Of a DNA stretch of 64,000 nucleotides, positions 53,631 to 62,657 are shown piece by piece (position 1 is the stretch's first letter; every line of letters begins with the position of its first letter). The DNA is taken from positions 62,001 to 126,000 of the forward strand of contig CAZFZN010000011.1 of the NCBI GenBank assembly GCA_964523105.1, read 5' to 3'. Both the position numbers and the translations under genes were made by a program. The notes under the pieces are model-generated. The model saw only the letters and a program-made list of their open reading frames with translations. It had not been told where the DNA came from and did not search any database. Source of the DNA: V1-33 sp964523105. GTDB taxonomy: Bacteria > Verrucomicrobiota > Verrucomicrobiia > Verrucomicrobiales > V1-33.

Positions 53631-55376
53631 ATGAAACGTACCCTGTTGATAGCGGCGGCACTCGTCACGGCGTTGCCGCTGCGCGCGGAGGCACCGCGGG
53701 AGGTATTCGCTGTGCCGCCGGTGGTGGCCGCGGCGTTTCACAGCGGCGGGCTGGCGGCGTTCGATCCGTTCGATCCGTGGCAAAGCGAGCAAGCAAAGCC
53801 GGCACTGCTTCTCACACCCGCCGTCACCGGCGCTGAGGCCGCACAGCTTCCGCCCGGCGTGTGCTATGAAGTGATGCCGGCGTGGACGGCGCGCGGATTC
53901 AAGCCTAACCCAGGCACACGTGTGCTTTACCATCCCGACACGCGATTGCTCTTCGCCCGCATCGCGCCGGAGGATGACGCCCAGGTTCGCGCGTTCTGCG
54001 AATGGCCGCCGGCCATGTGGATGAGCGGTGCGTATGGTGACAGCAGCAGTGTGAAGCAGGTGCAGCTCCGCGTCACGACGTACAGCGTGCCCGCCAGCGG
54101 CCCCGGCGACTGGAATTTCCGCCCTGTGACGGTGACGGAGTTCCTCAGCCTGCCCGCGGATGCGCGCCGCATTCTCCAGCGGCAATCGTTTATCATTCGC
54201 GGTGGCCAGCGGAGCAAAGTGACGAACATCACTACCGCACCGCGGAGACGCGACGCGACACTCACCGGTCAGGTGGTGGAGGCGGAAGTCACGGTCGCCG
54301 AAGACGGTTCCACCGTGGACATCAACCTCGCGCCGGAAACGCAGGTGCGACTCGCCAATGGCTCATCACTGATACTGCGTTCATATTATCAGCACCTGAT
54401 CGAATGGGGAAACACCTGGATCATTGAGGCGGGCACGCTGCCGGGGAATCCGCCGCAGCGCATCTTCCAGGTGTGGGAAGTGCTGCGCGCGCACGCCGGT
54501 GTGCATGATGATTCGGCGTTCGTCGCCAGGTGGCTCGAGCGAAGCGATCAGCCCGGGGCCATCAGTCGCGTCTTGTCGTTCGTTGATGATCCCGTTGATT
54601 ACTCTGCGGCCCCGGCGGATCCATTCGCCACTCCTACCCAATCATTGCCGCGGGAACGGCTCGTCAAAGAAGACGAGCAGGACAGCATCCTGCTGCCTCC
54701 ACCGGTCCTGCCCGTCCCGGGGCTATTCGGGGACGTGCCCATGCAGGACGTGAGCAGCTTGCTCGAATCCGTCACCAAAGCACCACCGGGATCACTGCAT
54801 GCGTGGCGGCGACCTGAAATCACACTGCTTTACACTTATGGCACGCCAGAAGGGATGGCGGCGGTCTCGCGCTGGCTGGAAACGAAGAAATACGATGGCG
54901 TTTCCACCGCCCTGGCCGAAGCCACGTTCACCGCCCTTCCCTCACGCCGCGTGCTGTGGCGCGGTTCAGTGCCTGTGCGCGGCGGACAGCGGTCCAAAAT
55001 CAGCGTCCACGCCACGCCGCCCGCGGAGAATTCCTCCGACGAACCGCCGCCGCCGGTGGCGGAGGTGGAACTGGAAGCCAGTCGCCTGGAGCACGTCAGC
55101 GACGATCCTTTTGCGGCACCCCTGCGTTATTGGCAACTCCTCGCCGCCGCCTCGCTGGGAGCTCCCTTTGTGGACACGCCGCTGAAGATGGACGCGCAGG
55201 AGGAATCCGGCACCGCCCATGGCGTCACCCTGAGCCGCGCCATTGGACGCAGCGGCGGCGAGGCCGTAGTGCTGACCATCCAACTGCGCGAAGTCAAAGT
55301 CCACAGCCCCTGGTGGCACGCCGATCCGCGCCGGCAGTGGTGGTGGCGGCGGCAGGTGGAAATGAGGACAAAATGA
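53631..55376 (+). CDS. Secreted multidomain protein with two GGQRSK segments
   Basis: A 581-residue protein with signal peptide MKRTLLIAAALVTALPLRA. Two copies of an IIRGGQRSK / VPVRGGQRSK segment occur near 193 and 446, and the first is followed by VEAEVTVAEDGSTVDINLAPE, matching the preceding gene. The layout suggests duplication of a secretin-like beta unit. It is probably an outer-envelope protein, function unknown. ATG 53631 is chosen; the open frame upstream is within repeat F. Confidence 0.72.
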   Translation: MKRTLLIAAALVTALPLRAEAPREVFAVPPVVAAAFHSGGLAAFDPFDPWQSEQAKPALLLTPAVTGAEAAQLPPGVCYEVMPAWTARGFKPNPGTRVLYHPDTRLLFARIAPEDDAQVRAFCEWPPAMWMSGAYGDSSSVKQVQLRVTTYSVPASGPGDWNFRPVTVTEFLSLPADARRILQRQSFIIRGGQRSKVTNITTAPRRRDATLTGQVVEAEVTVAEDGSTVDINLAPETQVRLANGSSLILRSYYQHLIEWGNTWIIEAGTLPGNPPQRIFQVWEVLRAHAGVHDDSAFVARWLERSDQPGAISRVLSFVDDPVDYSAAPADPFATPTQSLPRERLVKEDEQDSILLPPPVLPVPGLFGDVPMQDVSSLLESVTKAPPGSLHAWRRPEITLLYTYGTPEGMAAVSRWLETKKYDGVSTALAEATFTALPSRRVLWRGSVPVRGGQRSKISVHATPPAENSSDEPPPPVAEVELEASRLEHVSDDPFAAPLRYWQLLAAASLGAPFVDTPLKMDAQEESGTAHGVTLSRAIGRSGGEAVVLTIQLREVKVHSPWWHADPRRQWWWRRQVEMRTK

Positions 55377-55518
55377 CCCGACTGCCTCCATTCGAGTGCC
55401 TTCGGGTCCCTTCGTGGTTCCTCTCGGCGAATTCCCTTCATTTGCCGGTAAAAATCCCCTTGCGCCCTCCGGTTCCGGTCCTAAAAGTCGCGCCCCCATT
55501 TCCCTCCCTAAATCATCT

Positions 55519-55788
55519 ATGGCAAAAACCTGCTGGCTCGAACGCGAGAAACGCAAAGCAAAAACCGTCAAGAAATACGCCGCCCTGCGCGCCGAACTCA
55601 AGAAGAACGGCGATTATGTCGGCCTGACCATGCTGCCGCGCAATGCCAGTCCCACCCGGATGACCAACCGCTGCCAGCTGACCGGCCGCCGCCACGCTTT
55701 CATCCGCCGTTTCAAGCTCAGCCGGATCGCCTTTCGCGAACTGGCCAACGCCGGCATGATCCCCGGGGTCACCAAGTCGAGCTGGTAA
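55519..55788 (+). CDS. rpsN: 30S ribosomal protein S14
   Basis: An 89-residue S14 protein beginning MAKTCWLEREKRKAKTVKKY and containing NASPTRMTNRCQLTGRRHAF. It is the long, zinc-free type, with only one of the usual cysteines in the central region. It binds 16S rRNA in the small-subunit head. It is not in a ribosomal operon here. An intrinsic terminator follows. Confidence 0.95.
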   Translation: MAKTCWLEREKRKAKTVKKYAALRAELKKNGDYVGLTMLPRNASPTRMTNRCQLTGRRHAFIRRFKLSRIAFRELANAGMIPGVTKSSW

Positions 55789-55813
55789 GCCGGCTGCAGC
55801 AGAATTTGACGGA

Positions 55814-55855
55814 ACGGGCCGGAGTACCTATGTATTCCGGCCCGTCCCCGTTTTC
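55814..55855 (+). terminator. Intrinsic terminator after rpsN
   Basis: A stem of 10 bp (ACGGGCCGGA/TCCGGCCCGT), extended by four more pairs including one wobble and a CTAT loop, is followed by CCCCGTTTT. It lies 26 bp after the rpsN stop. Confidence 0.85.
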
Positions 55856-55863
55856 CGGCCTCC

Positions 55864-56115
55864 ATGCCCATCTACGAATACATCGCTGAGGATCCTGAGA
55901 AATCCTGCCGCATCTGCGCGAAGGGATTCGAGCTCATGCGCCCTCACGACCGCGAGCCGCTGGAGCACTGCTTCTACTGCAGGAACCGCCTTCGTAAACT
56001 CATCTCCCGCGTCAGCACCCCGCGTCTCACCAAACCCCTCTCCGTGTCCGACGCCAAGTCCGCGGGATTCACCGTCCTGCAACGGCGTGACAAAGGCGTC
56101 TATGAGAAGCTCTGA
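55864..56115 (+). CDS. FmdB-type zinc-ribbon protein
   Basis: An 83-residue protein starting MPIYEYIAED. Cys15/Cys18 and Cys36/Cys39 form a zinc ribbon, as in FmdB-family regulators. The function is unknown; the name comes from an amidase/formamidase regulator. It precedes the CNNM/CBS gene by 9 bp. Confidence 0.85.
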   Translation: MPIYEYIAEDPEKSCRICAKGFELMRPHDREPLEHCFYCRNRLRKLISRVSTPRLTKPLSVSDAKSAGFTVLQRRDKGVYEKL

Positions 56116-56124
56116 CGGCGCCCC

Positions 56125-57570
56125 GTGTCCGCTGTCTCCCCGCTGATGAATGCACTGCATACCGCTCACCTGCTCCTGGCAAATACCGCCGAAGCCGTCG
56201 CTGAGCCGTCCACCGGAGCCATCAGTCTGCAGTTTCTCGCCATCATGCTGCTGGTGGCGCTCAAGGGGGTCTTCGTCGCCGCGGAATTCGCCCTGGTCAA
56301 AGTCCGCGCCAGTCAACTCGACGAATTGATCGAAGAGGGTGTCAGTGAAAAGCCCGCGGTGCTCACCAAAAAGATGGTCGCGCGGCTCGACGAATACGTG
56401 GGTGCCACCCAGTTTGGCATCACCCTCACCAGCATTGCGCTTTCCATGCTTGGCGAGAAATACTTCGTCACCTGGCTGCAGCCGCGGCTGGAATGGACGG
56501 GGCTCGCCCCCGGCTGGCTTCATCTCATCGCCTTCCTCGCGGTGCTCACCGCCCTGACATTCATCGACGTGGTCTTCGGCGAACTCATGCCCAAGAGCAT
56601 CGCCATTCGCAAATCCCTCGGCACGGCGCTGAAAATCTCGCGGCCGCTCTCCGGCTTCGAATTCGCCTTCCGCTGGGCCATCAAGCTGCTCAACTGCAGC
56701 GCCCGCTGGATCATGCGTGTGATCTTCCGCATCAATCCCGCCAGCGGGGAACACGAGAACATTCACAGCGCCGAGGAGCTGCAAATCCTCGTCGCCGAGA
56801 GCCAGCGCTCCAAACAGGTGACTCCCATGGAGCGCGACATCTCCATCAACGCCCTGGAGCTGAACGACCGCGTCGCCCGCGACGTCATGACGCCGCGCAC
56901 CGAAATCATCGCCCTCGATCCGCGCGAGGACTTTCAGCACAATCTGAAGATCGCGCTCGATTCCAAGCACACCCGTTTTCCCCTGCGCGAAAAGAACCTC
57001 GACGTCGCGCTCGGCGTCGTGCACATCAAGGATTTCTTCCGCATCATCGACGATGCGAAGCCCGATCTGGTGAAGATCAAACGGGACATCATCATCGTCC
57101 CGGAAACACAGCCGCTCGATGAACTGCTCAAGACGTTCCTCGCCAAACGCGCCCACATGGCGCTCGTGGTGGACGAATTCGGCGCCACCGTCGGCATGGT
57201 GACGCTGGAGGACGTGATGGAGGAACTGGTCGGCGAAATCGAGGACGAATTCGATCTCCCCGGCTCGGGGCAGAATGCCAAAATGTTCGAGCGCATCAGT
57301 GAGGACGAATTCACGGTGGACGGAAAATTCCCGCTCTACCTGCTGGCCGAGGAAAGTGACGTGGATCTTGAGAGCGATGAAGTCTCGACCATCGGCGGCT
57401 ACATCACCAGTCACCTCGGGCATTTGCCCTCGTCCGGTGAAAAGACGGAACTCGAAGACTACGCAGTGACCATCGCTGCGGTGGACTCGCGCAAGATTCT
57501 GCGCCTGCACTTCAAGCGTCAGCCCGCCGCGGCATCCGCCCGCTCCGCCGCCGCCGAGGCGATCGATTGA
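56125..57570 (+). CDS. CNNM/CBS-domain transporter (hemolysin C/CorC family)
   Basis: A 481-residue protein. An N-terminal CNNM membrane domain with four spans (VFVAAEFALVKVRASQL, ATQFGITLTSIALSMLGEK, FGELMPKSIAIRK) is followed by two CBS domains (from RDVMTPRTEIIALD) and a CorC_HlyC domain (VDGKFPLYLLAEE). The family is linked to Mg or other divalent-cation efflux. ATG 56146 is an alternative start. Its 3' end overlaps the fdhD gene by 52 bp in antisense. Confidence 0.9.
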   Translation: MSAVSPLMNALHTAHLLLANTAEAVAEPSTGAISLQFLAIMLLVALKGVFVAAEFALVKVRASQLDELIEEGVSEKPAVLTKKMVARLDEYVGATQFGITLTSIALSMLGEKYFVTWLQPRLEWTGLAPGWLHLIAFLAVLTALTFIDVVFGELMPKSIAIRKSLGTALKISRPLSGFEFAFRWAIKLLNCSARWIMRVIFRINPASGEHENIHSAEELQILVAESQRSKQVTPMERDISINALELNDRVARDVMTPRTEIIALDPREDFQHNLKIALDSKHTRFPLREKNLDVALGVVHIKDFFRIIDDAKPDLVKIKRDIIIVPETQPLDELLKTFLAKRAHMALVVDEFGATVGMVTLEDVMEELVGEIEDEFDLPGSGQNAKMFERISEDEFTVDGKFPLYLLAEESDVDLESDEVSTIGGYITSHLGHLPSSGEKTELEDYAVTIAAVDSRKILRLHFKRQPAAASARSAAAEAID

Positions 57571-58406
57571 ATTCCCCGCAAGCGCAGGGGATGGCTGTAA
57601 ACATTGCACCGGTCCGCGCGGAGAAATCCGCAGAGGGTGATCCCGGCGTCCTGCGCCAGATGCACCGCCAGACTGCTCGGAGCTCCCACCGCGGCGACGA
57701 CCGGAAGGCGCGCCGCGAGCGCCTTCTGCACCAGTTCGAACGAGGTGCGCCCGCTCAGCAGCAACACGCACTCTGACAAAGGCAGCCGGCGCTCCAGCAG
57801 CGCCGCGCCGATGAGCTTGTCCAGCGCATTGTGACGTCCGGCGTCTTCGCGCGTCATCAGCAGACGGCCCTCGAAATCGAACAGTGAACTCGCATGAATG
57901 CCGCCCGTTTCCGCGAACGCCGGCTGCGCCGCGCGCTGCCGCTCCGGCAGCGAAAACAGCAGCGCCCCCTCCAGCACCGCCCCGGACGGCGGCTCCAGCG
58001 GCGGGTGCGTATGCACCGCGGCGGCAATGCTCGCCTTGCCGCAGACACCGCAGCTAGATGACGTGAACACATGGCGCGTCAGCGCTTCCAGGTTCATCCC
58101 CTCCGGCCGGCGCAGCAGCACTTCCACGGCGCTGTGACCAGGCTCCGCCGACGGGCAGGCGGAAATCTCGAACAAATCATCCGCCGACGCGATCACTCCC
58201 TCGCTGAGCAGAAACCCGGCGGCCAGTTCGCGGTCGTGCCCCGGGGTGCGCATCACCACCGCGATGCTGCGACCCTCCACGCGAATCTCGAGCGGCTCCT
58301 CCGCCGCCACCGCGTCGCGCGCCGGCGCCTGCCATGCGGCACCCTCCGCGCTGCGCGCGAGCCTTTGCATGGGAACGTGAACGACCGGTGACATTGGCCG
58401 GAGCAT
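57519..58406 (-). CDS. fdhD: Formate dehydrogenase accessory sulfurtransferase
   Basis: A 295-residue FdhD. SSSCGVCGK (Cys119, Cys122) is the sulfur-transfer site; EEPLEIRVEG, TPGHDRELAAGFLLSEG and REDAGRHNALDKLIG are conserved. It moves sulfur from IscS to the molybdenum or tungsten cofactor of formate dehydrogenase, so such an enzyme is expected elsewhere. ATG 58406 (MLRPMSPV) is preferred to the TTG at 58436. Confidence 0.93.
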   Translation of the reverse strand: MLRPMSPVVHVPMQRLARSAEGAAWQAPARDAVAAEEPLEIRVEGRSIAVVMRTPGHDRELAAGFLLSEGVIASADDLFEISACPSAEPGHSAVEVLLRRPEGMNLEALTRHVFTSSSCGVCGKASIAAAVHTHPPLEPPSGAVLEGALLFSLPERQRAAQPAFAETGGIHASSLFDFEGRLLMTREDAGRHNALDKLIGAALLERRLPLSECVLLLSGRTSFELVQKALAARLPVVAAVGAPSSLAVHLAQDAGITLCGFLRADRCNVYSHPLRLRGIQSIASAAAERADAAAG

Positions 58407-58432
58407 AACGTCAATCGCCGGCTTGTCGCGCT

Positions 58433-59029
58433 TCAAACCATGCCCGTCGGCACGAACACCGTACGCATGCCCGCCGACTCCGCCGCCTGGATGCCGAGGT
58501 GCCCGTCTTCAAACACGAGGCAGTCCTCCGGCTTTACGCCCATCCGTTCCGCCGCCAGCAAAAACATGTCAGGCGCCGGCTTGCCGCGGGCGACGTCCGC
58601 CGGCGTGATGATCACCGGAAACAGTTCCAGGATTCCCACGATTCGCAGCGACTCCTCCACGATCCCCCGGTCGCTCCCCGAAGCCACCGCCAGCGGCATG
58701 GCACCGTGCATGCGCCGCGCAAAATCCACCACCGGCTCGATCCCGCGCACCTCCGTGTGATGCTCCATGTACCAGCGCACCCGCTCCTCCTCCACCGCCT
58801 CCAACGGCATGGCACAGCCAAATTCCCCGTTCAGTTGCTCCACAATCGCCACCCCCGGCATGCCGGCCACCTGATGGTGCATCTCCAGCGTGAACCTTCC
58901 CTCCGGAAAGCCGTATTTGGTCAGGGCCGCGAGCCAGGCATGGTAATGCAGCGGCATGGAATCCACCAGCGTGCCGTCGCAGTCGAAAATGCAGGCGGCG
59001 AAGGGTTCGTCAGGAATTTGCAGGACCAT
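58433..59029 (-). CDS. HAD-superfamily phosphatase/phosphomutase
   Basis: A 198-residue HAD hydrolase, beta-phosphoglucomutase-like subgroup. IFDCDGTLVDS (Asp16, Asp18) carries the nucleophile and acid; VASGSDRG, GKPAPDMFLLAAER and VFEDGHLGIQAA are motifs II-IV. It dephosphorylates or isomerises a small phosphosugar; the substrate is unknown. I start at MVLQIPDEPF (59029). Confidence 0.88.
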   Translation of the reverse strand: MVLQIPDEPFAACIFDCDGTLVDSMPLHYHAWLAALTKYGFPEGRFTLEMHHQVAGMPGVAIVEQLNGEFGCAMPLEAVEEERVRWYMEHHTEVRGIEPVVDFARRMHGAMPLAVASGSDRGIVEESLRIVGILELFPVIITPADVARGKPAPDMFLLAAERMGVKPEDCLVFEDGHLGIQAAESAGMRTVFVPTGMV

Positions 59030-59044
59030 GTATTTTGGGGGAAA

Positions 59045-59129
59045 GCCACAGATGGACACGGATGGAATCAACTGACCTGATGGCAGCATCCTGCGGGCCA
59101 TCTGAGTCAATCTGTGTGCATCTGTGGCT
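59045..59129. repeat. Family F paired inverted repeat, copy 5
   Basis: Left arm GCCACAGATGGACACGGAT (59045 on), right arm ending GCATCTGTGGC (to about 59128), between the HAD and MGMT-like genes. Confidence 0.78.
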
Positions 59130-59153
59130 TCCCTCGGTGCTTCGCGGGCTGCA

Positions 59154-59630
59154 TCAAGCCGGCAATTTCGCGAGCGCTGCTTCGTAATCCTTCACGAACC
59201 ACCGCTTCCCCTTCTGGAATACCGTATGCCCTTCGTCGCGCAATCGCTCGGCCGCCGCCTCGATGCCGCCGGGATACTTCGGATTCAACTCGCCGCCGGT
59301 TTTCAGCGTCCGCCACCAAGGCGTCGTTTTCGCTTCGCCGGCCAGCGCGCCTTCTTCCGCCGCGTGTGCCGCGATCCATGCGAAAATGCCCGTGGTGATG
59401 GGACAGGCCAGGTCAGCCCCGTGCTTCGTTGCGAGGGCACCGCGCAGGTGGGCGATTGTGGTCAGTTTCCCCGGCTTCACCTTGCGCATCAGCGCATCAA
59501 CTTCCCGGGGAGCCGGGACGAGGCAACTGCCAGTGCCCCACTTGGTGGATTCCAGAGTGATCACTTTCGGCAGGTCGTTGTCGTGGGCGAGTTTCTCCCG
59601 CCATGATTTCGTTTTCGATTTCGCGCTCAT
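59154..59630 (-). CDS. MGMT-like DNA-binding family protein
   Basis: A 158-residue basic protein. KLTTIAHLRGALATKHGADLA followed by CPITTGIFAW (Cys76) and PWWRTLKTGGELN resembles proteins assigned to the methylated-DNA alkyltransferase fold, but the PCHR active-site motif is absent. Whether it repairs DNA is doubtful. It precedes pabA/trpG on the same strand with a 6-bp gap. Confidence 0.55.
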   Translation of the reverse strand: MSAKSKTKSWREKLAHDNDLPKVITLESTKWGTGSCLVPAPREVDALMRKVKPGKLTTIAHLRGALATKHGADLACPITTGIFAWIAAHAAEEGALAGEAKTTPWWRTLKTGGELNPKYPGGIEAAAERLRDEGHTVFQKGKRWFVKDYEAALAKLPA

Positions 59631-59636
59631 GGCCTG

Positions 59637-60200
59637 CTAGAGGTTGAGAAAATTTTGCAGGATGCGTTTGCCCTCGGCGGTGAGGATGGACTCCGGATGG
59701 AACTGCACGCCGTGGACATTCAGCTTCTTGTGCCGCAGGCCCATGATCTCCTTTTCCGCCGTCTCCGCGCAGATCTCCAGACAGTCCGGCAGCGTCTCGC
59801 GCTTCACGATGAGCGAATGATAGCGCGTGGCCTCGAAGGGATTCGACAGCCCGGCGAATACCCCTTTGCCGTCGTGATGAATCATGGACGTCTTGCCGTG
59901 CATCAGCCGCGGCGCGCGAATCACTTCGCCGCCGAAGACATCGCCCATGCACTGATGCCCCAGACACACACCGAAAATCGGCTTCCGCTCCGCAAACCGC
60001 CGCAGCACTTCATTGGATATCCCCGCCTCGCGAGGCGTGCACGGCCCCGGCGAAATGCAGATGCGCTCCGGATTCAGCCGCTCGATTTCGTCGGGCGTGA
60101 TCTCGTCGTTGCGCTTCACCAGCAGCGTCGCGCCCAGCTCGCCGAAATACTGGACGAGGTTGTAGGTAAAGGAATCGTAGTTGTCGATGACAAGCAGCAT
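59637..60200 (-). CDS. pabA: Glutamine amidotransferase subunit of aminodeoxychorismate/anthranilate synthase
   Basis: A 187-residue class I glutamine amidotransferase. IDNYDSFTYNLVQYFGELG and the triad Cys79 (GVCLGHQ), His168 and Glu170 (QFHPES) are intact. It supplies ammonia to PabB or TrpE; it cannot be assigned to folate or tryptophan synthesis from this sequence alone. ATG 60200 (MLLVIDNY) is chosen. Confidence 0.92.
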   Translation of the reverse strand: MLLVIDNYDSFTYNLVQYFGELGATLLVKRNDEITPDEIERLNPERICISPGPCTPREAGISNEVLRRFAERKPIFGVCLGHQCMGDVFGGEVIRAPRLMHGKTSMIHHDGKGVFAGLSNPFEATRYHSLIVKRETLPDCLEICAETAEKEIMGLRHKKLNVHGVQFHPESILTAEGKRILQNFLNL

Positions 60201-60283
60201 GCCGCCGGAATACGGCAGTCCCGCGTGGATTCCACCGGAATCATGCCGCGAACCAGGTTGCCGGCCCCGGACTCCTCCGGTAA

Positions 60284-62578
60284 ATGTGCCGCATGATGGA
60301 AGCGCGCGGGGAGACATCGTGGCGGGAGAACCTCATGCACCACGCGGCGGCGTGGGGCGGGGCGCTGTGTGCCCTGGCGGCGTGGTGGCACAACTGGCGG
60401 TTCTCCTTCTTCGGCACGGAGCACGCGCTGCGCATCTGGCCGGGGCATTTGCTCATCGAGTCCATTCAGGTGGTGGTCTTTTCCCTGACAGGACTGGTGC
60501 TGGGCGGCTGGTGGTGGTGGAAGGCGGCGTGGCGCCGGGGAATGGCGGGCGTCGCCGGCGCGGCGGCGCTCTTCGCGCTGGGAGCGGGCGCGCTCGCGGG
60601 CTGGTGGCCCCGCACGGCGGTGGCGGCGGCGGCGGGGGCCTTCTTGCTCTGGGGACTGGCGGCGGCATTCCTGCATCCGGCACAAAGAACTCTCACGCTG
60701 CGGCAGCACTTTGCGGCACGGAAGGACTGGAATGTCTTCTTCTTCGCCAGTTTCGTCCTGCTGAATACGGCCAGCGATCTGCTCATGGCGGGCAGTGCGC
60801 CGCCGGGCTGGCTCGCGGCGGCGGGATTCGTGGCGGCGCGGTTCCTGACACAATTGATTCTGGGCTGTCTCGTGTGGAGCGTGCTGCTGCTGGGAGCCCG
60901 CTGGTGGCCGCGGGGCGCGGGCTGGCTGGGCTGGGGCGCAGTCATCGGCGCGGCCCTTGCGGTCATCGCCGACATGCGGCTGCGCCTCATGTGGACCAAG
61001 GATCTCTATCACCTCTCCGCGGAGCTGGAGTCCGGCGGGCGCCTCGACCTGCTCAAAGTGCGTGAGGGGGCCGGCATCGAAATCCCGCCGCTGCAGCTCG
61101 CGGCGCACGCTGCGGTCATCCTCGCGGTGCCGGCGTGGTTTTTCATCAGTGACGGGCTGGCACGCCGCCGCCGCTGGCGCATCAGCGGGACGGGCCTGCT
61201 CGCCGGTGCTCTGACGGCATGGGTGCTGCTCATGGGGCTCAATGTCACCTCCGCGCTGACAAAAAGTCCGGCATGGCGCAGCTGGGAGGGCCGCGTCACT
61301 GCGCTGCACCTGACACCCTTCGCGCCGGACCGCGGCGTGGCCGGCTTCGCGGTCGCCGCGCGCGATCCCCTGCCCCGGGCCGGGTTCACCGCCGCGCGCA
61401 GGCCTGACATTTTTCTGTTCATCGTCGAAACCCTGCGCGCCGATGCGATCGAAAACTCCCGCACCCCGAACCTGACCGCTTTCCGCGCGGACTGCCAGCC
61501 GGTGAAGGAATCGCTGGCGGCCACCAACTCCACGCATCTTTCATGGTTCAGCATCCTGCATGGACGCGTGCCGTGGTTCTTCGAATCTGTCAGAAACACC
61601 AGCGCACGGGCGCCGCTCCTGACACTGCTGCAGCAGGCCGGCTACGAACTGGAGGTGCGCAGCGCGGGGAATTTCGACTACGAAGCCATGCTCACGTCCA
61701 ATTTCGGCGACGGCTCCGGACTGCGGGTGCTCGAGCATGTGCCCGAAGGCCATCCGGAGCGCGCCCTGCCCACGCCGGAGCGCGAGCGGCTGCTTTTCGC
61801 CCGTCTGCGCGAAGCCGTAGCCGCCTCGCCGCCGGGCGGCGTCTTCCGGCTCACCACCATCGATTCCGCGCACTATCCATACAAATGGCCGGCCGGCTGG
61901 ACGCCGCCCTGCGCCGACTACGAGCGCGAGCCGGTATTTCCCGTCGTTCCCTCGCCGGAGGAAATCGAACGCGTGCGCCGGCGTTACTGGAACTCCGTGG
62001 CATGGAATGACTTCATCTTCGGCGAATTCATCGCGTGGTTGAAATCACAGGGGCGCTACGACGACGCGCTCATCATTCTAACCGGCGATCACGGCGAGGA
62101 ATTCAAGGAGCACGGCAGCTGGTTTCACTGCTCGGCCCTCAATCCTCCGCAGACCCGCGTGCCGCTGCTGGTCAAGTGGCCTGCGGGAACGGTCAGCGTT
62201 CCGGAGTGTCAGGACGCGGGCCATCTCGACATCCTGCCGACCGTGCTGGACGTGGTGGGCGCGCCGGAATCGTCGTGGCGCGATCTGCCGGGACGTTCCC
62301 TGCTCCGGACTGCGGACGCCACTTCCATTGCCGTCACGTGTTATGCCAGTCAGAACGGCGAAACGATGATCTGGCGCCGCGACGGCTGGGAAGCGGCCTT
62401 CTCATGGGCTTCCCCCTGGCAACTCGCGCCGCCGGAGCGCATCCGGCTGGAGCGCCTCACCGATCCCGGCGGCCGCGCGCTCGAGTGCAGCGGCCCCGCG
62501 GAGTATGCGGAACAGCTGGAGCGCCGCTTCCCCGATGCCGCCGCCCGCATCTTCAGCCGCTGGGAGCGCACGGACTGA
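60284..62578 (+). CDS. Membrane-anchored LtaS/EptA-like phospho-group transferase
   Basis: A 764-residue protein with about eight N-terminal spans and a periplasmic sulfatase-fold domain from about 375. IFLFIVETLRADAIE carries the first metal ligand, TNSTHLSWFSILHG the likely Ser/Thr nucleophile region, and LTGDHGEEFKEHG later ligands. This fold moves glycerol-phosphate or ethanolamine-phosphate onto polymers or lipids, but sulfatase activity without formylglycine is possible too. ATGs at 60293 and 60296 are alternative starts. Confidence 0.78.
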   Translation: MCRMMEARGETSWRENLMHHAAAWGGALCALAAWWHNWRFSFFGTEHALRIWPGHLLIESIQVVVFSLTGLVLGGWWWWKAAWRRGMAGVAGAAALFALGAGALAGWWPRTAVAAAAGAFLLWGLAAAFLHPAQRTLTLRQHFAARKDWNVFFFASFVLLNTASDLLMAGSAPPGWLAAAGFVAARFLTQLILGCLVWSVLLLGARWWPRGAGWLGWGAVIGAALAVIADMRLRLMWTKDLYHLSAELESGGRLDLLKVREGAGIEIPPLQLAAHAAVILAVPAWFFISDGLARRRRWRISGTGLLAGALTAWVLLMGLNVTSALTKSPAWRSWEGRVTALHLTPFAPDRGVAGFAVAARDPLPRAGFTAARRPDIFLFIVETLRADAIENSRTPNLTAFRADCQPVKESLAATNSTHLSWFSILHGRVPWFFESVRNTSARAPLLTLLQQAGYELEVRSAGNFDYEAMLTSNFGDGSGLRVLEHVPEGHPERALPTPERERLLFARLREAVAASPPGGVFRLTTIDSAHYPYKWPAGWTPPCADYEREPVFPVVPSPEEIERVRRRYWNSVAWNDFIFGEFIAWLKSQGRYDDALIILTGDHGEEFKEHGSWFHCSALNPPQTRVPLLVKWPAGTVSVPECQDAGHLDILPTVLDVVGAPESSWRDLPGRSLLRTADATSIAVTCYASQNGETMIWRRDGWEAAFSWASPWQLAPPERIRLERLTDPGGRALECSGPAEYAEQLERRFPDAAARIFSRWERTD

Positions 62579-62657
62579 CCTGGCAAAGAGCGGCACCATG
62601 ACCATGCCCGGCAGGGCGGGCCCCTGACCTGTCCGTCATCGTCCGCCTGGCGCTCCA

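Noticed and set aside
55828..57771. 647-codon minus-strand open frame
   Set aside because: Antisense to the CNNM/CBS gene and FmdB gene, which have clear motifs.
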